Source: Nocardioides albertanoniae (lineage in GTDB: Bacteria > Actinomycetota > Actinomycetes > Propionibacteriales > Nocardioidaceae). Taken from it: 64,000 nt of DNA. The notes under the pieces are model-generated. The model worked only from the letters and a program-made list of their open reading frames with translations. It had not been told where the DNA came from and searched no databases. Below, piece after piece: positions 42,618 to 50,923 of this stretch. Within the stretch, counting starts at the first letter, position 1; the number at the start of each line of letters is the position of its first letter. The position numbers and the translations under genes were made by a program. The stretch covers positions 1-64,000 of the forward strand of contig NZ_VFOV01000001.1 of assembly GCF_006716315.1 (NCBI RefSeq), given 5' to 3'.

Positions 42618-43147
42618 CCATCACCGAACCGACCGTCGACACCGTGCTGAACGCCGTCGACCTCCCCGACCTCGCCGGACGTACGCTCGCTCCTGGCGAG
42701 CTCCGGGACTGGGTCGACCGTCTCGCCGAGCGCCCCGACCTCTGGCACCACCTCGTGCGCCACGACACCGGCGGACGCCACTACGTCTCGCTCTACCGGG
42801 ACAAGGACATCGACGTCTGGCTGCTGTGCTGGAACACCGTCGACGACACCGGCTGGCACGACCACGACATCTCCTCCGGCGCGGTCGCCGTCACCCGTGG
42901 CTCGGTCTTCGAGCAGCAGCCGAGGTTCGGCGGCGACCCCGTGCGGCGCGAGGTCGGCTCGGGGCGCAGCTTCGGGTTCGGCCCCGACCACATCCACCGG
43001 ATGAGCGGCGCGGTCGACGGCTCCGTATCGATCCATGCCTACTCGCCGCCGCTGTGGCGGATGGGGCAGTACTCCATCAGCGACGACGGCGTGATGCGCC
43101 GCGTCTCGGTCTCCTACGCCGACGAGTTGCGCCCGCTGGAGGAATGA
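42614..43147 (+). CDS. Cysteine dioxygenase-family cupin (thiol dioxygenase)
   Basis: The product is 177 residues; ATG 42614 overlaps the preceding stop (ATGA). The cupin iron ligands are H82 and H84 (GWHDHD) and H126 or H128 (PDHIHRM), the three-His pattern of type I thiol dioxygenases. These oxidise cysteine, 3-mercaptopropionate or similar thiols to sulfinates with O2. The exact thiol is not readable from sequence. Its place between a hydrolase and an ABC importer suggests a role in using an imported organosulfur compound. Confidence 0.85.
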   Translation: MTITEPTVDTVLNAVDLPDLAGRTLAPGELRDWVDRLAERPDLWHHLVRHDTGGRHYVSLYRDKDIDVWLLCWNTVDDTGWHDHDISSGAVAVTRGSVFEQQPRFGGDPVRREVGSGRSFGFGPDHIHRMSGAVDGSVSIHAYSPPLWRMGQYSISDDGVMRRVSVSYADELRPLEE

Positions 43148-43284
43148 AAGTCATCGTTGCCACGCTGCTTGATGTGTCCGCTCTGCTTAAGATGTTCCGG
43201 TTCTCCGGCCTGATCTGGCAGGCTGCGGAAGTTGTGCAGCGGCACCCTCGGGTGACGGACGAGAGACGGGAGCGGTGGCTGTGA
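43144..43284 (+). CDS. Possible small protein, 46 residues, nested between operon genes
   Basis: ATG 43144 overlaps the dioxygenase stop (ATGA), and its TGA overlaps GTG 43281 of the ATPase gene (GTGA), so the ORF fits the gap exactly at both ends. The product starts MKVIVATLLDVSALLKMFRF and ends in a basic, charged tail (RVTDERRERWL). It is amphipathic or weakly membrane-inserting. Codons such as CTT, GTT and AAA are unusual for this genome, so it may be recent, or only a translational bridge. There is no known family. Confidence 0.5.
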   Translation: MKVIVATLLDVSALLKMFRFSGLIWQAAEVVQRHPRVTDERRERWL

Positions 43285-44381
43285 TCGAGTTCGACGGCGT
43301 CACCAAGCGCTATCCCGACGGCACCGTGGCCGTCGACGACCTCTCCATGAAGGTCGGCACCGGGCAGATCACGGTCTTCGTGGGGCCCTCGGGCTGCGGC
43401 AAGACGACGGCGCTGCGGATGATCAACCGGATGATCCAGCCGACCTCGGGCCGGATCCTGATCGACGGTGACGACGTCACCACCCGACCGGAGGCCCAGC
43501 TGCGCCGAGAGATCGGCTACGTCATCCAGGGCGCAGGACTGTTCCCGCACCGCACGGTGCTCGACAACGTCGCAACCGTGCCGGTCCTGCAGGGCACCAC
43601 CCGACGCGAGGCACGCCAGGCGGCGCTCGGCCTGCTCGAGCGCGTCGGGCTGCCGGCCACCCTGGCCAAGCGCTACCCGGCTCAGCTCTCGGGCGGGCAG
43701 CAGCAGCGCGTCGGCGTCGCCCGTGCGCTCGCGGCCGACCCGCCGGTGCTGCTCATGGACGAGCCGTTCTCTGCCGTCGACCCGGTCGTGCGCGACGACC
43801 TCCAGCAGGAGCTGCTCCGACTCCAGGGCGAGCTCGGCAAGACGATCGTGCTGGTCACCCACGACATCGACGAGGCGATCCGTCTGGGCGACGAGGTCGC
43901 GGTCTTCGCCGAAGGCGCCAGGCTGGCCCAGTTCGCCTCGCCCGCCGACCTCCTTGCCGCCCCGGCCGACGACTTCGTGGCCTCGCTCGTCGGTCGCGAC
44001 CGCGGCTTCCGGGGCCTCTCCTTCGCCGACGGCGACCAGATCGCGCTCAAGCCGACCGACCACGAGGTCGACGGCCTCAGGCTCGAGACCGACGCCGACG
44101 GTCGCCCGCTCGGCTGGCGCGGCGCCGAGGGGCTCCTGCCCACCGAGGGCAGCTTCAGCGACGGAGCGAGCCTGCGAGCCGTCACCGACCTGGTCATCCT
44201 CTCGCCCGCCGGCGCCGCCGTGCGGGTCGACGCCGACGGCCGCGCCGACGGCCTGGTCCTGCTCGAGGACATCGCCGGCGACGTACGCGCACGGCAGCGT
44301 GAGCGGCTGACCGCCCTCGTCGTGGCGACGCCGGCCACGGCACACTCCGACAACCCGCCTCCCGCGAAGGCTTCCGAATGA
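43281..44381 (+). CDS. OpuC/ProV-type ABC transporter ATPase (betaine/choline class)
   Basis: The product is 366 residues from GTG 43281 (GTG 43275 possible). Walker A GPSGCGKTT, signature LSGGQQQRVGVARAL, Walker B VLLMDEPFSAVD and switch His in LVTHDID are all present. LRMINRMIQPTSG and QGAGLFPHRTV are typical of quaternary-amine importers. The C-terminal 110 residues are a degenerate regulatory region without an obvious CBS pair. It powers import with the two permeases and the binding protein that follow. Confidence 0.92.
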   Translation: MIEFDGVTKRYPDGTVAVDDLSMKVGTGQITVFVGPSGCGKTTALRMINRMIQPTSGRILIDGDDVTTRPEAQLRREIGYVIQGAGLFPHRTVLDNVATVPVLQGTTRREARQAALGLLERVGLPATLAKRYPAQLSGGQQQRVGVARALAADPPVLLMDEPFSAVDPVVRDDLQQELLRLQGELGKTIVLVTHDIDEAIRLGDEVAVFAEGARLAQFASPADLLAAPADDFVASLVGRDRGFRGLSFADGDQIALKPTDHEVDGLRLETDADGRPLGWRGAEGLLPTEGSFSDGASLRAVTDLVILSPAGAAVRVDADGRADGLVLLEDIAGDVRARQRERLTALVVATPATAHSDNPPPAKASE

Positions 44382-45034
44382 CCGAGCTCTGGCACTACCT
44401 CGAGACCAACCTCGACGACGTGCTCTCCGCACTCGTCGAGCACGTCTGGCTCGCTCTGCTCCCGGTCGCGATCGCCTTCCTCCTGGCACTACCGCTGGGT
44501 GCTCTGGTGCACCGCTACCGCCCGGCGCGCCACCTGGCGCTCACCACCGGAAGCGTGGTCTACACGGTGCCGTCGCTCGCGCTGCTCCTGCTCCTCCCGG
44601 GCCTTCTCGGCACCAGCGTCCTCGACCCGACCAACGTGGTCATCGCCCTGACGCTCTACTCGCTGGCCCTGCTCGTACGCACCACCGCCGACGGCCTCGA
44701 CGCCGTCGACACCACCGTCCTCCAGGCCGCGACCGCGATGGGATATCGCCCCGCACGTCGCTGGTTCTCTGTGCAGCTGCCGCTGGCGATGCCGGTCATC
44801 CTGACCGGCCTGCGGGTGGCGACCGTCGCCAACGTCAGCATGGTCAGCGTCGCCGCCCTGATCGGCATCGGCGGCCTCGGCCAGCTCTTCACCCGTGGCT
44901 TCCAGCTCGGCTTCTACCTGCCCCCGATCGTGATCGGGCTCGTGCTCTCGGTCGCGCTCGCGGTCGTCGCCGACATGCTCATCGTCGTGGTGCAGCGCGG
45001 GCTGACTCCGTGGGCGAGAGCGGGTGCCCGATGA
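44378..45034 (+). CDS. ABC permease, OpuCB/ProW type (first)
   Basis: The product is 218 residues with about five or six helices; ATG 44378 overlaps the ATPase stop (ATGA). The EAA-type coupling loop reads VLQAATAMGYRPARRWFSVQ, and SVAALIGIGGLGQLF is the usual C-terminal permease stretch. It forms the membrane channel together with the next gene's product. Confidence 0.92.
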   Translation: MTELWHYLETNLDDVLSALVEHVWLALLPVAIAFLLALPLGALVHRYRPARHLALTTGSVVYTVPSLALLLLLPGLLGTSVLDPTNVVIALTLYSLALLVRTTADGLDAVDTTVLQAATAMGYRPARRWFSVQLPLAMPVILTGLRVATVANVSMVSVAALIGIGGLGQLFTRGFQLGFYLPPIVIGLVLSVALAVVADMLIVVVQRGLTPWARAGAR

Positions 45035-45750
45035 GCCTCGACTACCTGCTCGACCCCACCAACTGGGCGTTCGCGAGCCCCGACGGCTTCCCGCAGCGCA
45101 TCCTCGAGCATCTCGGCTACACGGCCCTGGCCCTGCTGATCGCCGCTGTGATCGCCTTCCCGATCGGCCTGCTCATCGGCCACACCGGACGCGGCGCCCT
45201 GGTCGCCATCAACCTCGGCAACGCCGGCCGCGCGCTGCCGACGCTCGGTGTGCTGATGCTCGCGCTCGGCCTGATCGGGATCGGACTGGTGCCGGTGACC
45301 ATCGCCCTGGTCGTGCTCGCCATCCCGCCCGTGCTCGCCTCGACGTACGCAGGCATCCGATCGGTCGCCGACGAGACCGTCGACGCGGCCCGCGGGGTGG
45401 GCATGACCGAGGTGCAGATCGCCTGGCGCGTCGAGGTCCCGATCGCGCTGCCGCTCCTCATCGGAGGGCTGCGCAACGCGTCGCTCCAGGTCGTCTCGAC
45501 CGCATCCATCGCTGCGTACGCAGGGCTGGGCGGCCTCGGCCGCTATCTCTTCGACGGCCTGGCGACGCTGCAGTACGACCAGGTGGTCGCGGGCGCGATC
45601 GTGCTCGCCGCGCTCGCGGTCGCGATCGACCTGGTGCTCGCCGGCGCCCAACGTCTCCTGGTCTCTCCCGGGGTCGACGGCCGCAGCGCCGGCGATCGCC
45701 CGTCGACGACCGAGACGGCGCCCGCCGAGCCGATCAGCGCCGCCACCTGA
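45031..45750 (+). CDS. ABC permease, OpuCD/ProW type (second)
   Basis: The product is 239 residues; ATG 45031 overlaps the preceding stop (ATGA). About five helices; the coupling loop is DAARGVGMTEVQIAWRVEVP, followed by STASIAAYAGLGGLGRYLFDG. A polar Thr/Pro-rich tail of about 25 residues ends the protein. Two separate permeases plus a free binding protein match the OpuC architecture rather than the fused EgtU type. Confidence 0.92.
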   Translation: MSLDYLLDPTNWAFASPDGFPQRILEHLGYTALALLIAAVIAFPIGLLIGHTGRGALVAINLGNAGRALPTLGVLMLALGLIGIGLVPVTIALVVLAIPPVLASTYAGIRSVADETVDAARGVGMTEVQIAWRVEVPIALPLLIGGLRNASLQVVSTASIAAYAGLGGLGRYLFDGLATLQYDQVVAGAIVLAALAVAIDLVLAGAQRLLVSPGVDGRSAGDRPSTTETAPAEPISAAT

Positions 45751-45811
45751 CCCATCCAGAGCCTGACCCACAACGAACCCGACGCAGCATCAGCCACCGA
45801 GAGGTATCTCC

Positions 45812-46744
45812 ATGTCCCGCAGAACCCGCACCACCGCGTACCTGCTCGCGGCCATCGCCGTGGCAGGCTCCCTGACCGCCTGCGGCGGCGACCCGCTCGA
45901 CTCCGGCTCGGACTCCGGCTCGGGCTCCGGCAGCGACACGATCGTCGTCGGCTCGGCCAACTTCCCCGAGAGCGAGCTGCTCATGGAGATGTACGCCCAG
46001 GCCCTCGAGGCCGAGGGCGTGAAGGTCGAGACCAAGCCCAACATCGGCTCGCGCGAGGTCTACATGGAGGCGTTCAAGAGCGGTGACATCGACCTGCTGC
46101 CCGAATACAACGGCGGCCTGCTGTCCTACCTGAAGGGCGGCGAGCTCCCCGAGGGTGTCTCCTCGCCCGACGACGTCTACGACGCGCTCCAGGACGTGCT
46201 CCCGAAGGGCAGCGAGACGCTGCCACAGTCGGCCGCGGAGGACAAGGACTCGCTGACGGTGACCAAGGAGACCGCCGAGAAGTACTCGTTGACCAGCGTC
46301 GAAGACCTCGCGCCGGTGGCCAAGGACCTCACCCTCGGTGCCAGCCCGGAGTTCAAGGAGCGCCCCCAGGGCGTGCCCGGCCTGGAGAAGGTCTACGGCG
46401 TCACCTTCAAGGGTTTCACCCCGACCGACCCCGGCGGTCCGCTGACCATTGCCGCCCTGAAGAAGGGCTCCGTCGACGTCGCCAACGTCTTCACGACCGA
46501 CTCGGCGATCCCGACCAACGACTGGGTCGTCCTGGAGGACCCGAAGAGCCTCTTCCTCGCCCAGAACATCGTCCCGCTGATCCAGTCGGACGCCCTCAGC
46601 GACGAGGCCGAGACCGCCCTCAACTCGGTCTCCGAGGCCCTGACCACCGACAACCTCACCGATGCTCTGGCGAAGGTGCAGGTCGACAAGGCCGACCCCG
46701 CCACCGTCGCCAAGGAGTTCCTCTCCGACAACGGCGTCAACTGA
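45812..46744 (+). CDS. Substrate-binding lipoprotein of an OpuC-type importer
   Basis: The product is 310 residues. A lipoprotein signal has lipobox L-T-A-C at about 21-24, then a Gly/Ser/Asp linker. The binding domain starts DTIVVGSANFPESELLMEMY and has KPNIGSREVYMEAFKSGDID and LLPEYNGGLLSYL, the pattern of glycine betaine/choline/carnitine receptors (OpuAC-type). The ligand cannot be fixed from sequence; operon partners point to a sulfur-containing betaine or thiol. GAGAGGTATCTCC lies before ATG 45812. Confidence 0.92.
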   Translation: MSRRTRTTAYLLAAIAVAGSLTACGGDPLDSGSDSGSGSGSDTIVVGSANFPESELLMEMYAQALEAEGVKVETKPNIGSREVYMEAFKSGDIDLLPEYNGGLLSYLKGGELPEGVSSPDDVYDALQDVLPKGSETLPQSAAEDKDSLTVTKETAEKYSLTSVEDLAPVAKDLTLGASPEFKERPQGVPGLEKVYGVTFKGFTPTDPGGPLTIAALKKGSVDVANVFTTDSAIPTNDWVVLEDPKSLFLAQNIVPLIQSDALSDEAETALNSVSEALTTDNLTDALAKVQVDKADPATVAKEFLSDNGVN

Positions 46745-46753
46745 CGAAACCCC

Positions 46754-46853
46754 CGCCGAGTCGGCTCGTCCTGACCGAATTCCTGGTCGAGTCGGCTCGT
46801 CCTGACCGAAAATCCCGCCGAGTCGGCTCGTTAGAACGAGCCGACTCGGCGGG
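46754..46853. repeat. 31-bp tandem repeats ending in a 19-bp perfect hairpin
   Basis: GAGTCGGCTCGTCCTGACCG recurs at 46758 and 46789, and its first half at 46820, a period of 31 bp. The last copy is extended into a perfect palindrome: 46814-46832 pairs with 46835-46853 around a 2-base loop, followed by GTTT. It lies between convergent stops and is a strong terminator candidate with duplicated remnants. Confidence 0.75.
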
Positions 46854-46856
46854 GTT

Positions 46857-47423
46857 TCAGCCGGCGAGGCTGCTGCGGTAGGTGAGCAGACCCTCCAGGC
46901 CGCGCAGGAAGGTCTGGCAGACCGGTGCCGGGTCGGTCAGGCAGCCGGCCGCCATCGCACCGTCGCGCAGCATGACGAAGTGACGGCCGGCGGCCTCGGC
47001 GTCGGGCTTGCCGGTCTCGGCGAAGAGGTCGGTGATCGCGGCCAGGAACCATTCACGGTGCACGAGCACCGCCCGGTGCACAACGTGGGCAGGATCCGGA
47101 TATTCGGCGGCCGCGTTGAGGAACGCGCAGCCACGGAATCCCTCGCTCTCGATGTCTGCGGCGATCGAGCGGCCGACCGCCCGGATGAGGTCGTCGGGGT
47201 CCGCCTTCTCCGCCCGCGCCGCATCGACGCGCGCGCGGATCGCCTCGTCGGCTTGGGTCAGGTAGGCGACGACGAGGTCGTCCTTGCTGCGGAAGTGCCG
47301 GTAGAGCGTCGCCCGGGTGACCTGCGCCTCGGCGATCACGCGGTCGACCCCGACCGCGTGCAGACCCTCGAGATAGAACAGCCTGCTCGCCGTGCTGAGC
47401 AGCCGATCGCGCGCTTCCGACAT
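46857..47423 (-). CDS. TetR-family transcriptional repressor
   Basis: The product is 188 residues from ATG 47423 with AGGAGGA seven bases upstream. The helix-turn-helix is at about 20-50 (VDRVIAEAQVTRATLYRHFRSKDDLV), followed by the all-helical ligand domain of the TetR_C type with GFRGCAFLNAAAEYPDP. Two identical AGAACGATCGTTCT palindromes lie in the divergent promoter region, one before this gene and one before the membrane-protein gene. It probably represses both. The ligand is unknown. Confidence 0.92.
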   Translation of the reverse strand: MSEARDRLLSTASRLFYLEGLHAVGVDRVIAEAQVTRATLYRHFRSKDDLVVAYLTQADEAIRARVDAARAEKADPDDLIRAVGRSIAADIESEGFRGCAFLNAAAEYPDPAHVVHRAVLVHREWFLAAITDLFAETGKPDAEAAGRHFVMLRDGAMAAGCLTDPAPVCQTFLRGLEGLLTYRSSLAG

Positions 47424-47464
47424 CCGTGGTTCCTCCTGTTCCGATGCACTCGACGCTAGCAGAC

Positions 47465-47478
47465 AGAACGATCGTTCT
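47465..47478. promoter_or_regulatory. TetR operator 1 (AGAACGATCGTTCT)
   Basis: A perfect 14-bp palindrome 41 bases upstream of the TetR start. The same sequence is repeated 55 bp away. Confidence 0.8.
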
Positions 47479-47519
47479 TGCATTTGTAGTCAGCGCGGTG
47501 CAGACTCTGGATCCAAGGT

Positions 47520-47533
47520 AGAACGATCGTTCT
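47520..47533. promoter_or_regulatory. TetR operator 2 (AGAACGATCGTTCT)
   Basis: An exact second copy, 30 bases before ATG 47564. With operator 1 it brackets the divergent promoters. It has no TCGAAC/GTTCGA ends, so it is not a LexA box. Confidence 0.8.
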
Positions 47534-47563
47534 GTCTCCCAAGAGATCCGAGGAAGAGAACCC

Positions 47564-48136
47564 ATGTCCACCTCCGTAGAAACCGCCCACCCCGGCATCC
47601 CGACCACATCGACGAGCGGGCTGCCGAAGCTCTACTTCGTACGCTTCGGCTTCGCCGTCGCCTGGGCCGTGCTGGTCGCACTCACCGCATCGACGCTCAA
47701 CCCGGCGAGCGTCGCGCTGCTGGTGATCTACCCGCTCTTCGACGTCGCCGCCGCGGTGGTCGACTTCCGCACCTCGGGTGCCACCGGGCCGCGCGCGCTG
47801 CTCTACGTCAACATGGCGCTCAGCCTGCTCACCGCGATCGGCGTCGCGGTCGCTGCAGCCTCCGGCATCCCCGACATCCTGCGGGTGTGGGGCGCCTGGG
47901 CGATCACTGCTGGTCTCGTCCAGCTGATCGTCGCGGTGCGGCGCTACCGGCTCGGCGGCCAGTGGGCGATGATTCTGAGCGGCGGCATCTCGACCCTGGC
48001 CGGGAGCAGCTTCATCGTGATGGCCGCAGGTCCGAGGCCGTCGGTCACCGGCCTGGCCGGCTACGCGACCCTGGGCGGCATCTTCTTCCTCATTTCCGCC
48101 CTCCGCCTGCGTCAGCGCGCGAGTAAGGTGAACTGA
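47564..48136 (+). CDS. Hypothetical DUF308-like integral membrane protein
   Basis: The product is 190 residues; GAGGAAGAG precedes ATG 47564. A polar N-terminus of 20 residues is followed by about six helices in pairs, with the loop DFRTSGATGPRALLYVN. The pattern resembles HdeD/DUF308 proteins, but I cannot fix the family. It is the divergent partner of the TetR gene, so its expression is likely lifted by the regulator's ligand. The flavoprotein gene starts one base after its stop. Confidence 0.75.
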   Translation: MSTSVETAHPGIPTTSTSGLPKLYFVRFGFAVAWAVLVALTASTLNPASVALLVIYPLFDVAAAVVDFRTSGATGPRALLYVNMALSLLTAIGVAVAAASGIPDILRVWGAWAITAGLVQLIVAVRRYRLGGQWAMILSGGISTLAGSSFIVMAAGPRPSVTGLAGYATLGGIFFLISALRLRQRASKVN

Positions 48137-48137
48137 C

Positions 48138-49592
48138 ATGACGTCCAACAGCCCCGAGGTCACCGTCGATGTCGTCGTCATCGGTGCCGGCCCGACCGGA
48201 GAGAACGTCGCCGATCGCGCGGTGCAGGGCGGCCTGAGCGCAGCGATCGTGGAGAGCGAGCTCGTCGGCGGCGAGTGCTCCTACTGGGCGTGCATGCCGT
48301 CGAAGGCTCTCCTCCGCGACGCCGCCGCACTGCGTGCGGCCCGCGCGCTCCCCGCCGCCGGCAAGGCGGTCACCGGCGATCTCGACGCGACCGCCGTGCT
48401 GGCCAGGCGCGACCAGTTCACGTCCGGATGGGACGACGGCGGCCAGGTCGACTGGCTGACCGGCGCCGGGATCACCCTGGTCCGCGGGCAGGGCCGCATC
48501 GCCGACACCCGCACCGTCACGGTGACCGACGCCGACGGCACCACGACCACCCTGCACGCCCGCCATGCCGTCGTGGTCGCCACCGGCAGCGCCGCGCTGA
48601 TCCCGCCCATCACCGGCCTCGCCGACGTCGACCCCTGGACCAACCGCGAGGCCACCGGCGCCACGTCGATCCCCGACCGCCTGGCCATCATCGGCGGCGG
48701 GGTCGTCGGGGCCGAGATGGCCACCGCGTTCAGCGCCCTCGGGTCGCAGGTGAGCCTCGTCTCGCGCACCCGGGTCCTCCCGGGGGTCGAGGAGTTCGCC
48801 GGCAAGCACGTGGCCGAGGCGCTCGAAGCCAACGGCGTCACGATCCACACCGGTGTCGACGCGGTCGAGGCCCGGCGCGACGACTCCGGCGACGTACGCC
48901 TCACCCTCTCCGACGACACGACGGTGACCGCCGACGAGGTGCTGGTCGCCGCCGGCCGCACGCCCAACACCAAAGACCTGGGCCTGGAGAACGTCGGCCT
49001 GACCCCCGGTAGCTGGCTGGAGGTCGACGATTCGCTCGCCGTGGTCTCCGACGGCACACCGGTCGGAGACAGCTGGCTCTACGCAGCAGGCGACGTCAAC
49101 CATCGAGCGCTGTTGACCCACCACGGCAAGTACCAGGCCCGTGCCCTGGGCGACCTGATCGTCGCCCGAGCACGCGGCGAGGAGCCCGACCTGAGCACCT
49201 GGGGCCGCCATGCCGCGACCGCCGACGAACGCGCCGTCACCCAGGTGATCTTCACCGACCCCGAGGTCATCGCCGTGGGCCACTCCGCCGAGTCGGCGAA
49301 GGCTGCCGGCATCGAGGTCGGCGTCGTCGACCACGATCTGGGTGCCGTCGCCGGCTCCTCGCTGCACGCCGACGGCTACCGGGGACAGGCACGGATGGTC
49401 ATCGACGAGCAGCGCAACGTGCTGGTCGGCTTCACGGCCGTCGGACCCGACACCGCCGAGCTCCTCCAGGCGGCGACGATCGCCGTCGTCGGCGAGGTGC
49501 CCCTCGACCGCCTCTGGCACGCGGTGCCGGCCTACCCGACCATCAGCGAGATCTGGCTACGCCTGCTCGAGACCGCCGGGCGTGACCGGTAG
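48138..49592 (+). CDS. Class I pyridine nucleotide-disulfide oxidoreductase
   Basis: The product is 484 residues. FAD site VVVIGAGPTGENVADRAV (12-29), redox pair Cys47/Cys52 in GGECSYWACMPSK, NAD site RLAIIGGGVVGAEMATAFSA, FAD site GDSWLYAAGDVN, and dimerisation domain at the C-terminus. Where glutathione- or lipoamide-type enzymes have H-P-T before S-E, it has AYPTISE, so the usual proton-relay His is missing. It may reduce a different acceptor (quinone, metal or mixed disulfide). It is coupled to the membrane gene under TetR control. Confidence 0.9.
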   Translation: MTSNSPEVTVDVVVIGAGPTGENVADRAVQGGLSAAIVESELVGGECSYWACMPSKALLRDAAALRAARALPAAGKAVTGDLDATAVLARRDQFTSGWDDGGQVDWLTGAGITLVRGQGRIADTRTVTVTDADGTTTTLHARHAVVVATGSAALIPPITGLADVDPWTNREATGATSIPDRLAIIGGGVVGAEMATAFSALGSQVSLVSRTRVLPGVEEFAGKHVAEALEANGVTIHTGVDAVEARRDDSGDVRLTLSDDTTVTADEVLVAAGRTPNTKDLGLENVGLTPGSWLEVDDSLAVVSDGTPVGDSWLYAAGDVNHRALLTHHGKYQARALGDLIVARARGEEPDLSTWGRHAATADERAVTQVIFTDPEVIAVGHSAESAKAAGIEVGVVDHDLGAVAGSSLHADGYRGQARMVIDEQRNVLVGFTAVGPDTAELLQAATIAVVGEVPLDRLWHAVPAYPTISEIWLRLLETAGRDR

Positions 49593-49598
49593 ACCGTT

Positions 49599-49686
49599 CC
49601 TCCGTCAAGGTATGCAGGCGAAGGCTCACATCCCGTGCGTAGCTCCACGAGGGAAGTGAGCCTTCAGCTGCATACCTTGACGGAGG
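49599..49686. terminator. 31-bp-arm hairpin between convergent genes
   Basis: Arms 49599-49629 and 49656-49686 match over 29 of 31 bases, both beginning CCTCCGTCAAGGTATGCAG when read inward. It lies between the stops of the flavoprotein (49592) and ATPase (49721) genes. Arm length far exceeds a normal terminator. Confidence 0.7.
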
Positions 49687-49720
49687 GCCACGCCGCCCCT
49701 GCCGACCACACTGCGCGGAC

Positions 49721-50917
49721 CTAACCCTGCTGGCGCAGGTAGCGACCGAAGTGGGGGACGGTGAAGGCGATGCGGCCGCGCTCGCCGGAGTAGATCAGGC
49801 CCTTCTTCATCAGCGCGTCACGCGCGGGGGAGAGCGACTGCGGCTTCTTGTTGAGGAAGGTGGCGACGTCGGCGGTGGCGACGGTGCCGATGTCGTCGGC
49901 GCCGAGCTCGACGGCGGCGTCGGCCATGGCGCGCAGATAGTCGCGCTCGGCCGGGGTGGCGCGCTCGTAGCGAGACCCGAAGAAGCCGACGGCCAGCTCG
50001 CGCTCGGCCTCGGGGGCGGCGACCTTCACGTCCTCGATGGTGATCGGGGAGCGGGGCGCCTGGTCCCACACGGTCTTGCCGTAGGCCTGGATGAAGTAGG
50101 GGTAACCGCCTGTGGCGGAGTACATCTCGTCGAGCGCGGCGGCCTCGAACTCGGCCTCCTCCTCGCTCGCCGGGGCGGCGAGCGCGCGGTCGGCGGCGTC
50201 GCGCTCGAGGCGGTCGATGCGCTGGTAGGAGAAGAGCCGCTCGGAGTAGGACTTGCTCGCCGAGAGCACGGCCGGCAGGTGTGGCAGGCCGGCGCCGACG
50301 ACGATCACCGGCAGCCCCGACTGGCTGATCTCGTGGCAGGCGGCGCACATCGCGGAGACGTCGTCGGGCCCGAGATCCTGCATCTCGTCGATGAAGACCC
50401 CGACCCCCTTGCCGACGTCGGCGGCGAGCCCACCGACATCGGTGAGCAGCTCGACCAGGTCGATCTCCACATCTCCGGAGTCGGCCCGGCCACGCACCGC
50501 CGGCGCCTCGATGCCCGGTGACCACTGCTCACGCAGCTTGGCGTTGGGGCCGGCCTCTCGTTGAGCGAACGAACGGATCACCCCGAGCACGTGGTCGACG
50601 TCGTCAGCACTCGGATGACCGAGCTCGCGCACCGCCTGGTGCAGAGCGCTCGACAGCGGCCGGCGCAGCGACTGGTCGGGGCGGGCCTCCATCTTCCCGG
50701 TGCCCCAGCCCTTGCGGACCGCGGCCGAGCGCAGCGTGTTGAGCAGCACCGTCTTGCCGACGCCACGGAGCCCGGTGAGCACCAGCGACCGCTCCGGACG
50801 ACCACGGGCGACCCGCTCCAGCACCACGTTGAACTGCTCGAGCTGCTCGTTGCGACCGGCGAGCTCAGGGGGCCGCTGACCAGCGCCCGGAGCGTACGGA
50901 TTGCGGATGGGGTCCAT
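49721..50917 (-). CDS. AAA/STAND-like ATPase with C-terminal winged helix
   Basis: The product is 398 residues. Walker A LVLTGLRGVGKTVLLNTLR (about 45-63), Walker B KGVGVFIDEMQDLGP, sensor region VIVVGAGLPHLPAVLS, and YFIQAYGKTVWD as in archaeal-type ATPases and Orc1/Cdc6 relatives. The C-terminal 80 residues form a winged helix (VATADVATFLNKKPQSLSPARDALMKKGLI). It could act on DNA or as a signalling switch. TATCGT six bases before ATG 50917 marks a leaderless promoter, covered by a repeat that recurs upstream. Confidence 0.85.
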   Translation of the reverse strand: MDPIRNPYAPGAGQRPPELAGRNEQLEQFNVVLERVARGRPERSLVLTGLRGVGKTVLLNTLRSAAVRKGWGTGKMEARPDQSLRRPLSSALHQAVRELGHPSADDVDHVLGVIRSFAQREAGPNAKLREQWSPGIEAPAVRGRADSGDVEIDLVELLTDVGGLAADVGKGVGVFIDEMQDLGPDDVSAMCAACHEISQSGLPVIVVGAGLPHLPAVLSASKSYSERLFSYQRIDRLERDAADRALAAPASEEEAEFEAAALDEMYSATGGYPYFIQAYGKTVWDQAPRSPITIEDVKVAAPEAERELAVGFFGSRYERATPAERDYLRAMADAAVELGADDIGTVATADVATFLNKKPQSLSPARDALMKKGLIYSGERGRIAFTVPHFGRYLRQQG

Positions 50918-50923
50918 GATCAG

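Noticed and set aside
46754..46853. 31-bp tandem repeats as a CRISPR array
   Set aside because: Units are adjacent without unique spacers, only two and a half copies, and the last is part of a hairpin between convergent genes.
47465..47533. AGAACGATCGTTCT palindromes as SOS boxes
   Set aside because: They share GAAC-N4-GTTC but lack the flanking TCG/CGA of the LexA consensus, and two identical copies bracket a TetR promoter.
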